A stretch of DNA of 64,000 nucleotides from Solibacillus silvestris_B (GTDB lineage Bacteria; Bacillota; Bacilli; Bacillales_A; Planococcaceae): positions 124,001 to 188,000 of the forward strand of contig NZ_JBQCJW010000003.1 in NCBI RefSeq assembly GCF_051967575.1. The letters are read 5' to 3'. The notes beneath the pieces were generated by a model. The model was not told the DNA's origin. It was given only the letters and a program-made list of their open reading frames with translations, and ran no database searches. The position numbers and the translations under genes are program-made. Shown here piece by piece: positions 1-8,799 of this stretch; positions within the stretch are counted from its first letter, which is position 1; each line of letters begins with the position of its first letter.

Positions 1-224
1 AATTTCCCTTGGCGCTCCGTTTGCGTTACGGAAACGTTTTTGCTCGTACCTGTGAATTTAATCGGCTTTCCTGTCAAAAAGAAGTATTCTTCGTATTCAT
101 ATTCATTTTTAATTCCACCCGTCAAATCGATCGACTGTGCTGAACTTTTTAAAGGGTGCATCAGCAGTGCCATACAGAAAATTGAGCATGCCAATAGCGC
201 TGTTAAGTTAAGTTTCTTTCTCAC
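1..224 (-). CDS. Secreted protein of unknown function, cut by the window edge
   Basis: An open frame runs leftwards from a GTG at 224 and leaves the window at base 1 (74 complete codons visible). I chose the GTG because an AGGA site lies 8 bases before it; an in-frame ATG at 239 has no convincing site. The start is basic (RKK), followed by a hydrophobic stretch (LTALLACSIFCMALLM) and a likely cleavage area near SSAQS, so it is probably exported. The visible mature part is Tyr/Glu/Lys-rich and matches no family I know. It follows the secreted-protein gene at 322-2019 on the same strand after about 100 bases, so the two are probably co-transcribed. Confidence 0.6.
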   Translation of the reverse strand, partial: MRKKLNLTALLACSIFCMALLMHPLKSSAQSIDLTGGIKNEYEYEEYFFLTGKPIKFTGTSKNVSVTQTERQGK

Positions 225-321
225 AAATCCGTTCCTCATTTCTCTATGTATTTATAATTGCTTCAAAGTCTTCCATAAAGATTGATTGGCATGCGGGAAG
301 CTTGCCCCGCATGCCATTCTA

Positions 322-2019
322 TTATTCATTTACCATTAATACGTACACATCGGATGTAGAGCGTGCGATTGCGGTAATGTGATCTGATTTTTTTATATCA
401 TTCATCTCTATCACTTTACCATTTTTAACAATCATCGCTTTTGATAAATCCAATGTGAGTGACCCGTATCGGAAGTTCCAATAACCATCTTTCCCCCATT
501 GGCTACTATTTACTACAGAAATCTTCTTCGTATTGTAATTAATCGAATTTACTCGTCCTGTCAATGTTAACGCGGCAAGCTTTTCATTCGGGACAAAGTG
601 AATTCCTTGGATATGTCCGTTATTCACATAGAAATACCCGTAATATGGGTTGGGCGAGTTTGTATAATTATCGTACAAGTCCAAATCCAATTCTGGGATG
701 ACTTTAAATTGCTGTGTTCCGTCTAATTCGGAAGCGATTGTAGAATTGCTGTAGGCAAATTCGGCAATGTTATTGTCTGTATTCCAGAAATGATTATCGA
801 ATCGTTCTAAATCTGATAATTCCACTTGATAGGCATCTAAATCCGCAATATCGATTCTGCCAAAGTAAAGTTGGTATTTTGATAAATTCGGTGCCAAAAA
901 TGCGTCGTTCGTAATATTCACAACATGTGCATAGTCATTTTTAGTTGCCCCATCCGTCAAGACAAATGCCGTTGTAGAAATCGGTGTTTGGGCTAAATTC
1001 AATGCCATCAATCCTTCTGGCTCCACTAAGCGCCCATTGCGGATTAAAATTGAACCGTTATGATAGCTTAGCTTTAATGAATTTTTCAATTCCAGCACAT
1101 TTACACCGATATTGACACTTGTGATCGGCTGATAATAAGTGCGCTCATTTTTTGCAAGGACAATAATTTTATCAATAACTTCTTTGCTGAACTGTTTTTT
1201 TGTAACGAAATACAGTTCGCTATTGCGGTAGTTTTTCAATTGGCTTTTTGAAATCTTTTTATTGCCAACGTAAATGCTTGTATTATTTGTGAAATTGAAT
1301 GTCGCTTGTGTTTTTGTTGTTTCAGTTCCGAAGCGCCAATCTAGCATCGGATGTGCATTATTTACGATTAGTGTGTTTTTATTCGTATTAATCGAATTTA
1401 AATTCGCTTTATATAAATCTTCCACCATATTGGCTGTGCTCATAATATTGATTACTGCGATGCGGGATGTATTGGCCGTCGCAAATTTCAAACGCACTTG
1501 GTCACCTACATAGAGCGTGCTAATATCCACTGATGAATTCCCTTTAAACACTTCTGTACTGCTCGTCACGGTATAGGTTTTTGTTGAGGAACCATCAACC
1601 TTTACACGGATTTGCAAGCCGTTTGGGTCGATTTGTGTGACAGCACCGGAAACTTGCTTACTATTTTCAACAATCGACCCGTCCCCATCATTTGTTGAAC
1701 CTCGCATTTCCGTTATTTTGCCTAAGTTTAATTTAATTGTGACATCCATACCGGCTTTAAAACCATCAATATTTGTCAACGTATTGTTAATATAATATTT
1801 TCCTGTATTGCCAATATTGAATGTAGCCGTTTTTCCAGAGCTGTTTTTCAATGTAACACTCTTTAGCGTACGTGTGACGTTCCCTTTCTTATCTTGCGTT
1901 TCATCATAATTGGCTTTCATAAATGTGTATGTAGTAGATGCTTCAGCTTGTGGTCCAGTTGGAAAGATTGCTAAAGCCAATAGAATTGCTGTAAATAATA
2001 TGGCAAATTTTTTAAGCAA
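322..2019 (-). CDS. Secreted beta-rich protein of unknown function
   Basis: A 565-residue protein. The N-terminus is a clear Sec signal (MLKKFAILFTAILLALAIF, cleavage near AEAS). The start is TTG with an AGGAGG site 8 bases upstream. The mature protein is rich in Thr, Asn, Ser and short beta-type motifs. Two similar modules can be seen: one near residues 120-190 (VSGAVTQIDPNGLQIRV, then a VGDQVRLKF end) and one near 505-560 (LTGRVNSINYNTKKISVV). Such modules recur in surface proteins of Gram-positive bacteria, but I do not recognise the family. There is no SLH, LPXTG or lipobox anchor, so it is probably released or loosely wall-bound. The next gene downstream is also secreted. Confidence 0.8.
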   Translation of the reverse strand: MLKKFAILFTAILLALAIFPTGPQAEASTTYTFMKANYDETQDKKGNVTRTLKSVTLKNSSGKTATFNIGNTGKYYINNTLTNIDGFKAGMDVTIKLNLGKITEMRGSTNDGDGSIVENSKQVSGAVTQIDPNGLQIRVKVDGSSTKTYTVTSSTEVFKGNSSVDISTLYVGDQVRLKFATANTSRIAVINIMSTANMVEDLYKANLNSINTNKNTLIVNNAHPMLDWRFGTETTKTQATFNFTNNTSIYVGNKKISKSQLKNYRNSELYFVTKKQFSKEVIDKIIVLAKNERTYYQPITSVNIGVNVLELKNSLKLSYHNGSILIRNGRLVEPEGLMALNLAQTPISTTAFVLTDGATKNDYAHVVNITNDAFLAPNLSKYQLYFGRIDIADLDAYQVELSDLERFDNHFWNTDNNIAEFAYSNSTIASELDGTQQFKVIPELDLDLYDNYTNSPNPYYGYFYVNNGHIQGIHFVPNEKLAALTLTGRVNSINYNTKKISVVNSSQWGKDGYWNFRYGSLTLDLSKAMIVKNGKVIEMNDIKKSDHITAIARSTSDVYVLMVNE

Positions 2020-2201
2020 TTGGTTCGCCTCCTTCTATAGTATGTTTATGTAATAGTTAAGCCAAAATAGATTTTGCGTTCATTCATATTTCATAAAACG
2101 TCATAAAACGCCCAAAATATTTGTATAATCAAAGTAAATGCAGCATTACCTACTTTATTTTACCAAATTTACCGGGCGTTCGCATCGATAGATTTTAAAT
2201 T

Positions 2202-2375
2202 TTATACAGAGATATCGATTGTTTGTCCTAATGTTGGGTGTGGCGCGTCAATGACTTCCAGCAATTGTTCCGCGCTTTGCTCCTGAAATTCCATCGCTTG
2301 TTTTGTAACAGCCAACGAAACATTCTGCATCAACTCGGCTTGTTTCATCGTCATTGCTAAAGCTGCAATATCCAA
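2202..2375 (-). CDS. yjfB: YjfB-family putative motility protein
   Basis: A 57-residue protein starting at a TTG preceded by AGGAGG at 7 bases. A longer frame from 2393 would put that ribosome site inside the coding region, so the short start is preferred. It gives MDIAALAMTMKQAELMQN, which matches the start of YjfB, and the C-terminus HPTLGQTIDISV is the family's end motif. YjfB-type proteins are small, cytoplasmic and associated with the flagellar (SigD) regulon in Bacillus subtilis; the molecular role is unknown. A GCCGATAA box upstream fits SigD control. The gene stands alone between a secreted-protein gene and ysxC. Confidence 0.85.
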   Translation of the reverse strand: MDIAALAMTMKQAELMQNVSLAVTKQAMEFQEQSAEQLLEVIDAPHPTLGQTIDISV

Positions 2376-2396
2376 ATGTAACACCTCCTGCAATTC

Positions 2397-2423
2397 TTAT
2401 CGGCAAAACACGGCAAATATCAA
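2397..2423 (-). promoter_or_regulatory. Candidate SigD promoter of yjfB
   Basis: On the minus strand GCCGATAA (2397-2404) matches the SigD -10 consensus GCCGATAT at 7 of 8 positions. The -35 position 15 bases upstream reads TTGA (consensus TAAA, 2 of 4). The start codon is about 20 bases downstream. The -10 is strong and the -35 weak; the flagellar link of the family supports it. Confidence 0.45.
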
Positions 2424-2483
2424 GTAATTATTATAAATAGATAAAATTGACCGCTATGCTATATTCCTTAATTTCCTTGCTAT

Positions 2484-2524
2484 GAAAAAAGAACAACCTC
2501 GAGACTATTCGAAGTTGTTCTTTT
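2484..2524 (-). terminator. Rho-independent terminator after ysxC
   Basis: Inverted repeat 2490-2521 (AGAACAAC...GTTGTTCT plus inner TCGA/TTCGA pairs), followed on the minus strand by a run of T. It lies 4 bases after the ysxC stop and ends the lonA-ysxC transcript. Confidence 0.85.
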
Positions 2525-2527
2525 ATA

Positions 2528-3109
2528 TTACATACGTGCTTCTATTTCGGCCCATGCTTGCTCAAAGCCGATGCCTTTTTCTGAAGAAAACACAATTAAT
2601 GGATCTTGCTTGTCCATTTCCAATGTTTCGCGTACATGCTTTTTATGCTTATCCCATTTTCCTTTTGGAATTTTATCTGCCTTTGTCGCAACAACAATGA
2701 CCGGGATATTGTAATGCTTTAGGAAATCATACATCATGCAGTCATCCGCAGTTGGATTATGACGAATATCGACAATCAATACGACCGCCTTTAACTGCTC
2801 GCGCCCCATGAAGTACTGCTCGATCATTTTCCCCCATGCTGCGCGCTCTGATTTTGAAACTTTTGCATAGCCGTATCCTGGTACGTCAACATAGTACAGT
2901 TGCTCTTCAATTTTATAAAAATTCAACTGTTGTGTTTTACCAGGTTTTGACGAAATACGTGCCATTGCTTTACGGCCAATCATACGATTGATAAACGAAG
3001 ATTTACCGACATTTGAACGACCCGCTAAAGCGAATTCAGGTAGCCCGTCTTCCGGGAACTGTTCTGGTCGGACAAAGCTGCCGATCATTTCTACGTTATG
3101 GACTTTCAT
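2528..3109 (-). CDS. ysxC: Ribosome biogenesis GTP-binding protein YsxC/EngB
   Basis: A 193-residue TrmE-Era-EngA-EngB-type GTPase. The GTP-binding motifs are G1 GRSNVGKS (about residue 31), G3 DVPGYG (about 76) and G4 ATKAD (about 142), and the length is normal. EngB is an essential factor in late assembly of the 50S ribosomal subunit. The ATG shares one base with the lonA stop (TAATG), so translation is probably coupled; lonA-ysxC is also the Bacillus subtilis order. The hemA operon that follows in Bacillus subtilis is not here. Confidence 0.97.
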   Translation of the reverse strand: MKVHNVEMIGSFVRPEQFPEDGLPEFALAGRSNVGKSSFINRMIGRKAMARISSKPGKTQQLNFYKIEEQLYYVDVPGYGYAKVSKSERAAWGKMIEQYFMGREQLKAVVLIVDIRHNPTADDCMMYDFLKHYNIPVIVVATKADKIPKGKWDKHKKHVRETLEMDKQDPLIVFSSEKGIGFEQAWAEIEARM

Positions 3110-5433
3110 TACTTTTTAAAACCTCCATCTAGTGCGAGCGCAAGAACTTCTTCCGCTTGTGAAACTAGTTTAAATGTGAGTTGCTCACGAATTGTTTCAG
3201 GAATATCATCAATATCACGTTCATTGTCTTGCGGAATGATAATCGTCGTTAATCCTGCACGGTGGGCACTTAATGATTTCTCTTTTAAGCCGCCGATCGG
3301 CAGTACACGACCCCGTAATGTTACTTCTCCAGTCATTCCAATTTCGCGTTTAATTGCTTTTCCAGTTATTGCAGATACAATAGCGGTCGTCATCGTAATA
3401 CCTGCTGACGGCCCATCTTTTGGTACTGCGCCTTCCGGAACGTGGACATGAATATCGTGCTGATCGAAATAATCAGCATCCACGCCTAAATCGTTTGTTA
3501 ATGTGCGGACAAATGAAAGCGCAATTTGTGCGGATTCCTTCATTACATCGCCAAGCTTCCCTGTTAAAATTAATTTACCTTTACCAGGTGTTAATGAAAC
3601 CTCGATCTGTAATGTATCTCCACCTACTGTCGTATAGGCCAGTCCGGTAGCGACACCTACTTGGTTTTCCATTTCTGCCTGTCCATAGCGGAAGCGATGT
3701 TTACCAAGCATCTCTATTAATATTTTTGAGCTGACTGTCACTTTTTTCTTTTCGTTTGAAACGATTTTTTTCGCAGCTTTACGGCAAACTGTTGCCACTT
3801 GGCGCTCTAAACCACGGACACCCGCTTCACGCGTATAATAGCGGATTAAATCGGTAATCGCTTCATCTTTAATTAATAATTGCGCCTTTTTCAAACCATG
3901 TTCCTTCATTTGCTTCGGAATTAGATGATTTTTCGTAATTTCGACTTTTTCATACTCTGTATAACCCGCAATATTGATTACTTCCATACGATCAAGAAGT
4001 GGTGCAGGAATCGTACTTAAATCATTCGCAGTTGCGATAAACAAGACATCCTGCAAATTGTATGGCTCTTCAATGAAATGATCGCTGAATGTATTGTTTT
4101 GCTCTGGATCCAATACTTCCAACATTGCCGCAGATGGATCGCCGCGGAAGTCATTTGACATTTTGTCGATTTCATCAAGCAAAAATACAGGGTTTGTCGT
4201 ACCTGCTTTTTTCATGCCTTGAATTATGCGCCCCGGCATTGCGCCGACATATGTGCGACGGTGGCCGCGGATTTCCGATTCATCACGTACACCGCCAAGC
4301 GATACACGGACGAATTTGCGATCAAGGCTTTCCGCGATGGAACGCGCCAAGCTCGTTTTCCCTACACCTGGAGGTCCGGCTAAACAAAGTATTGGACCAC
4401 GCAATGAATTCATCAATTGGCGTACTGATAAATATTCCAACACGCGCTCTTTCACTTTTTCCAAACCATCATGATCACGATTTAAAATTTCTTCCGCATA
4501 CGCAATATCGATGCGATCTTCTGTTTTCTCGTTCCAAGGAATCGATACTAGCCATTCTAAATAATTTCGAATAACACCGCTCTCTGCACTTGCAGCAGGT
4601 AGTTTCTCATAGCGGTCGAGCTCTTTTAACGCCACTTTTTGTGTTGATTCCGGCATTCCGGCACTGTCGATTTTTTTGCGGAGCTCCGAAATTTCACCCG
4701 TTTTCCCTTCACGGTCGCCAAGCTCTGTTTGGATGGCTTTCATTTGCTCGCGTAAATAATACTCTTTTTGCGTGCGTTCCATCGCTTGTTTTACTTTCGT
4801 GCTGATCTTTTTCTCAAGATTTAAAATTTCCTGCTCATCATGCAGACGAATCATTAAATGGTCCAAACGCTTTTTAATGTTCGTAATGGCCAATACTTCC
4901 TGCTTCTCATTGATTTTAAATGGCAAGTGGGAAGCAATCACGTCAGCTAATCGACCCGGTTCTTCAATATCGAGAACGGACTCGATTGTTTCTGTCGTAA
5001 TTTTGTTTGATGATTTCGCATATTTTTCGAAATAAGATAGAACCGTGCGCATTAAAGCTTCCGTTTCAGAATCTTTATACTGCTCGTCCTCAAATATTTC
5101 CAAATCCGCAATTGTAAATTTTTCAGCATCTTTGTAATGTACCATTTCCGCTCGGCTTAAACCTTCGACTAAAATGCGTAATGTGCCGTTTGGAAGCTTC
5201 AGCATTTGCTTCACTTTAGCTAAAGTACCTATATTGTAAAGATCTGATTTTACTGGTGAATCAACACGTAAGTCCTTTTGTGTGACTAAAAAGATTGTGC
5301 TGTCTCCAAGCATCGCATGTTCTAGTGCAGCAATTGAACGTTCTCGGCCCACATCAATATGTAAAACCATCGTTGGGTATACAAGAAGTCCTCTTAACGG
5401 TAAAACTGGCATATTTGTTAATTTTTTCGTCAC
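3109..5433 (-). CDS. lonA: ATP-dependent protease LonA
   Basis: A 774-residue class A Lon: N-terminal substrate domain from MPVLPLRGLLVYP, a coiled central helix, an AAA+ module with Walker A GPPGVGKT (about residue 350) and Walker B FLLDEIDK, and a C-terminal serine-lysine protease domain with Ser in KDGPSAG (about 675) and Lys in GGLKEK (about 718). It degrades misfolded and regulatory proteins as a cytoplasmic hexamer. I place the start at a GTG (5433), because GGAGGTG lies 9 bases before it; the ATG at 5451 overlaps that ribosome site. The length then fits family members of about 774. No lonB separates it from clpX. Confidence 0.96.
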   Translation of the reverse strand: MTKKLTNMPVLPLRGLLVYPTMVLHIDVGRERSIAALEHAMLGDSTIFLVTQKDLRVDSPVKSDLYNIGTLAKVKQMLKLPNGTLRILVEGLSRAEMVHYKDAEKFTIADLEIFEDEQYKDSETEALMRTVLSYFEKYAKSSNKITTETIESVLDIEEPGRLADVIASHLPFKINEKQEVLAITNIKKRLDHLMIRLHDEQEILNLEKKISTKVKQAMERTQKEYYLREQMKAIQTELGDREGKTGEISELRKKIDSAGMPESTQKVALKELDRYEKLPAASAESGVIRNYLEWLVSIPWNEKTEDRIDIAYAEEILNRDHDGLEKVKERVLEYLSVRQLMNSLRGPILCLAGPPGVGKTSLARSIAESLDRKFVRVSLGGVRDESEIRGHRRTYVGAMPGRIIQGMKKAGTTNPVFLLDEIDKMSNDFRGDPSAAMLEVLDPEQNNTFSDHFIEEPYNLQDVLFIATANDLSTIPAPLLDRMEVINIAGYTEYEKVEITKNHLIPKQMKEHGLKKAQLLIKDEAITDLIRYYTREAGVRGLERQVATVCRKAAKKIVSNEKKKVTVSSKILIEMLGKHRFRYGQAEMENQVGVATGLAYTTVGGDTLQIEVSLTPGKGKLILTGKLGDVMKESAQIALSFVRTLTNDLGVDADYFDQHDIHVHVPEGAVPKDGPSAGITMTTAIVSAITGKAIKREIGMTGEVTLRGRVLPIGGLKEKSLSAHRAGLTTIIIPQDNERDIDDIPETIREQLTFKLVSQAEEVLALALDGGFKK

Positions 5434-5614
5434 GCGGGTATTCACCTCCATCCAAATCTAAAAAAACCCGCATTATAAGTATGTGTTATTTACTCATCAA
5501 TTACGCCTCATCGTAATTGTGTCCAGATTTCTCCAAGTCTACTCGAAAAACTTCCATCGAAAATCTGCGACATTCGCAAGAGGCTATCATTAAACCAATA
5601 TGTATATACTTTTT

Positions 5615-5660
5615 GTAAGAAAAAGCTGACTTTGGACTTGCTTAAGAAGTCTAAGTCAGC
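5615..5660 (-). terminator. Terminator after clpX
   Basis: Inverted repeat 5625-5660 (GCTGACTT...AAGTCAGC) followed on the minus strand by TTTTTCTT. It separates clpX from lonA, so lonA needs its own promoter in 5434-5614. Confidence 0.85.
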
Positions 5661-5689
5661 TGCATCATTGGAATCCATTCAGCTAATGC

Positions 5690-6961
5690 TTAAGCTGAAG
5701 TTTTTTCGTTATCATCTTTTGTCAATACAGAACCATCATCCAAAATTAAAGTCGGCTCTGCTTTGTCGCGAATTGTTTCTGCTGTGATGACACATTTTTT
5801 TATGTCTTCGCGTGAAGGCAATTCAAACATCACATCGAGCATAGTCGCTTCAATAATTGAACGGAGACCCCGGGCACCTGTTTTGCGTTCGATTGCAAGT
5901 TTCGCAATTTCCACTAGTGCCTCATCTTCAAACTCCAGCTCTACATTATCTAGCTCCAACATCTTCTGATACTGTTTTGCCAAAGCATTTTTAGGCTCTG
6001 TTAAAATTTGCACTAATGCGTCGACATTCAACTGCTCCAACGTCGCCAATACTGGTAAACGACCAATGAATTCAGGGATTAAGCCGAATTTCAGCAAGTC
6101 TTCAGGAATCAGTTGAGACATAATTGATGCATCCTCTTCCACGCCTTTATTCGGAGTAGAAGCAAAACCGATCACTTTCTCGCCTTGACGACGTTTAATA
6201 ATCGTTTCAATTCCGTCAAACGCCCCACCTACGATAAATAGGATGTTTGATGTATCAATTTGTAAAAATTCCTGATGCGGGTGCTTGCGTCCGCCTTGTG
6301 GAGGAACACTTGCAACAGTACCTTCAAGAATTTTCAGTAAAGCTTGTTGTACACCTTCACCTGAAACGTCACGCGTAATAGAAGGGTTTTCCGATTTACG
6401 AGCGACCTTATCAATCTCGTCAATATAAATAATCCCTTTTTCTGCACGCTCAATATCATAATCCGCAGCTTGGATTAATTTTAAAAGAATATTTTCGACG
6501 TCTTCACCAACATAACCCGCCTCTGTTAAGCTTGTTGCATCGGCAATGGCGAATGGTACATTTAAAATGCGCGCCAACGTTTGAGCAAGCAAAGTTTTTC
6601 CGCTGCCTGTCGGGCCGATTAATACAATATTTGATTTCGATAATTCAACATCGTCAATTTTCGAATTTGAATTAATACGTTTATAGTGATTATAAACAGC
6701 AACTGCTAATGCCTTCTTTGCACGTTCTTGTCCGATAACATATTCACCTAAAATATTTAAAATTTCTTTAGGCTTCGGAATATCTTTGAACTCGATTTCC
6801 TCTTCGATTCCCAGTTCTTCCACTACGATCTCTGAGCAAAGTTCGATACATTCGTCACAAATATATACGCCTGGTCCTGCAACCAGTTTACGAACTTGTT
6901 CTTGTGGCTTACCACAAAAAGAGCATTTTAAATTGCCTTTTTCATCATTAAATTTAAACAA
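5690..6961 (-). CDS. clpX: ATP-dependent Clp protease ATP-binding subunit ClpX
   Basis: A 423-residue AAA+ unfoldase that feeds proteins to ClpP. The N-terminal C4 zinc domain has two CxxC pairs (CSFC, about residue 14, and CDEC about 35). Walker A is GPTGSGKT (about 118), the pore loop GYVGEDVE, Walker B IIYIDEIDK, the RKH loop RKHPHQEF, and the ClpP-docking IGF loop VIGFAST. The start is TTG with GGGGTG 7 bases upstream. It lies downstream of tig as in Bacillus subtilis, but has its own promoter (6988-7016) and terminator. Confidence 0.97.
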   Translation of the reverse strand: MFKFNDEKGNLKCSFCGKPQEQVRKLVAGPGVYICDECIELCSEIVVEELGIEEEIEFKDIPKPKEILNILGEYVIGQERAKKALAVAVYNHYKRINSNSKIDDVELSKSNIVLIGPTGSGKTLLAQTLARILNVPFAIADATSLTEAGYVGEDVENILLKLIQAADYDIERAEKGIIYIDEIDKVARKSENPSITRDVSGEGVQQALLKILEGTVASVPPQGGRKHPHQEFLQIDTSNILFIVGGAFDGIETIIKRRQGEKVIGFASTPNKGVEEDASIMSQLIPEDLLKFGLIPEFIGRLPVLATLEQLNVDALVQILTEPKNALAKQYQKMLELDNVELEFEDEALVEIAKLAIERKTGARGLRSIIEATMLDVMFELPSREDIKKCVITAETIRDKAEPTLILDDGSVLTKDDNEKTSA

Positions 6962-6987
6962 TCTGGTTCACCCCTATTCAAGCAACA

Positions 6988-7016
6988 ATCTTACAAGATT
7001 CTAATCGTTTTATCAA
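6988..7016 (-). promoter_or_regulatory. SigA-type promoter of clpX
   Basis: On the minus strand: -35 TTGATA (7011-7016), 17-base spacer, -10 TAAGAT (6988-6993). The TTG start of clpX is about 20 bases after the expected transcription start. Confidence 0.6.
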
Positions 7017-7400
7017 ATAAATTGATTGCATATTGTTACTAGCCTATTTTATGTCCTGTGAATTTTACGCCAACAATTCAATATACATTGGAGTTCAATG
7101 TATATTTTCATCATTTCTCGATCTAACAACCAGTCAACCATATGTATGTATTAAAATTTGCAGATTTGATTATTAATCAAATCTCTTTATGAAATTTTAA
7201 ATTTATAGTGATTATGTGATAAAACAAGGCACGGGAAGTCCGTACCTTGTCAAAAACCTACTTTAATTCAATCATTGCTAGTTTACTAATGCCTGTTAGA
7301 CGGTAGCCCAGCGATTAACTTAGTAATTGTCTACAATGTTGATGTTTCATAATAGTAACGAAGCAGCGCAGATTTGTATAAATTATTTCGACCAATTTAA
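7017..7400. other. Non-coding spacer between clpX and tig
   Basis: About 380 AT-rich bases with no plausible gene. The only clear element is the tig terminator at 7217-7250. A short direct repeat (ATATACATTGGAG / GTATATTTTC area, near 7080-7110) has no evident role. Confidence 0.6.
7217..7250 (-). terminator. Terminator after tig
   Basis: Stem ACAAGG-ACGG / CCGT-CCTTGT (7224-7250) followed on the minus strand by TTTTATC. It lies about 150 bases after the tig stop. Confidence 0.7.
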
Positions 7401-8690
7401 TTAGTTAGAGATTTTAGCGTTATCCACTAGGAACTCAACTGTTTTTTGTGTGCGCAGGTCATTCTCAAGAATTTTTGTACCACCTAAAGCAGTTAAAATT
7501 TGATCGTTTGACATACCGAATTGAGCAGACATTTTTTCTACTTCTGTATTGATGTCTTCTTCAGACACTTCGATGCTTTCAGCTTGGCCGATTGCTTCTA
7601 AAACTAAAGATACACGTACACGGTTTGCAGCTTCTTCTGCCATTTGTGTGCGTAATGCTTCTTCGTTTTGGCCAGAGAATTGGTAGTAAAGGTCCAGGTT
7701 CATGCCTTGCATTTGTAAACGCTGACCGAATTCTTGAACCATGCGATCTACTTCTGTGTTGATCATGCCTTGCGGAATTTCAACTTCAGCATTTGCAGCC
7801 GCTTTTTCAACTAGCTCATCACGTAAAGTCGCTTCAGAATCCGCTTCTTTATTCGCTAAAGTTGTTTCTTTTAATTTAGTGCGTAATGCTTCTACTGTCT
7901 CAACTTCCGGGTCCATTTCCTTTGCGAACTCATCTGTCAAGTCCGGCAATACTTTTGTTTTTACTTCTTTCACTGTTACTACGAACTTCGCTTCTTTGCC
8001 AGCTAATTCAGCAGCATGGTACTCTTCAGGGAAAGTAACTAAAACGTCTTTAGTTTCGCCAGTTTTAGCGCCTACTAATTGTTCTTCGAAACCTGGGATG
8101 AATGAACCAGAACCGATTTCTAATGCGTAGTCTTCACCTTTACCGCCTTCGAATGCTTCCTCACCAACAAAACCTTCGAAATCGATTACAGCTGTATCGC
8201 CTTCAACGATTGCTTCATCTTCTTTAATTTCTAATTCAGCTTTTTTAGCTAATTGAGCGTCGATTAAAGATTGAACTTCTTCGTCTGTTACTTCAGCAGA
8301 TTGTTTTGTTACTTCTAAACCTTTGTATTCGCCTAATTTCGGCTCTGGTTTCACAGTAACTGTTGCAGTGTATGTGAAGTCAGCACCTTTAGCGAAATTT
8401 TCAGTACCCGCGATTTCCGGATAGTCAACCGGCTCGATACCAGCTTCGTCTAAAGCAACTGGGTATGAAGAATTGATAACGATTTCTAAAGCATCTTGGT
8501 AAAGAGCTTCTACACCGTACATTTTTTCAAATACATTACGAGGCATTTTTCCTTTGCGGAAACCTGGTACGTTAATTTGTTTTACTACTTTTTTGAAAGC
8601 TTGGTCTAAAGCTTTATCAACTTCTGCAGCTTCTACAGTTACTGTTAATAAACCTTCGTTACCTTCTTGTTTTTCCCATTTCACTGACAT
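7401..8690 (-). CDS. tig: Trigger factor (ribosome-associated chaperone)
   Basis: A 429-residue protein starting at ATG 8690 (GGAGG 9 bases upstream); an upstream in-frame ATG at 8714 lies before that site and is rejected. The N-terminal ribosome-docking domain has the signature GFRKGKMP (about residues 43-50). The central FKBP-type peptidyl-prolyl isomerase domain runs from about 150 to 245 (VIDFEGFVGEEAFEGGKG and FPEEYHAAELAGKEAKF), and the rest is the helical substrate cradle. It binds nascent chains at the ribosome exit tunnel. The sequence is acidic (many Glu/Asp), as usual for the family. Confidence 0.97.
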   Translation of the reverse strand: MSVKWEKQEGNEGLLTVTVEAAEVDKALDQAFKKVVKQINVPGFRKGKMPRNVFEKMYGVEALYQDALEIVINSSYPVALDEAGIEPVDYPEIAGTENFAKGADFTYTATVTVKPEPKLGEYKGLEVTKQSAEVTDEEVQSLIDAQLAKKAELEIKEDEAIVEGDTAVIDFEGFVGEEAFEGGKGEDYALEIGSGSFIPGFEEQLVGAKTGETKDVLVTFPEEYHAAELAGKEAKFVVTVKEVKTKVLPDLTDEFAKEMDPEVETVEALRTKLKETTLANKEADSEATLRDELVEKAAANAEVEIPQGMINTEVDRMVQEFGQRLQMQGMNLDLYYQFSGQNEEALRTQMAEEAANRVRVSLVLEAIGQAESIEVSEEDINTEVEKMSAQFGMSNDQILTALGGTKILENDLRTQKTVEFLVDNAKISN

Positions 8691-8762
8691 GTATATTACC
8701 TCCAAAGTTAACATTCGTTTGAATAAACAAACTCGTCATATATATTGTTTGACAACCATTTT

Positions 8763-8790
8763 AGTATAACATAGATGCTCAATGTTTCAA
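8763..8790 (-). promoter_or_regulatory. SigA-type promoter of tig
   Basis: On the minus strand: TTGAAA (8785-8790), 16-base spacer, TATACT (8763-8768); the start codon is about 65 bases downstream. Confidence 0.6.
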
Positions 8791-8799
8791 CTTTTTTCA

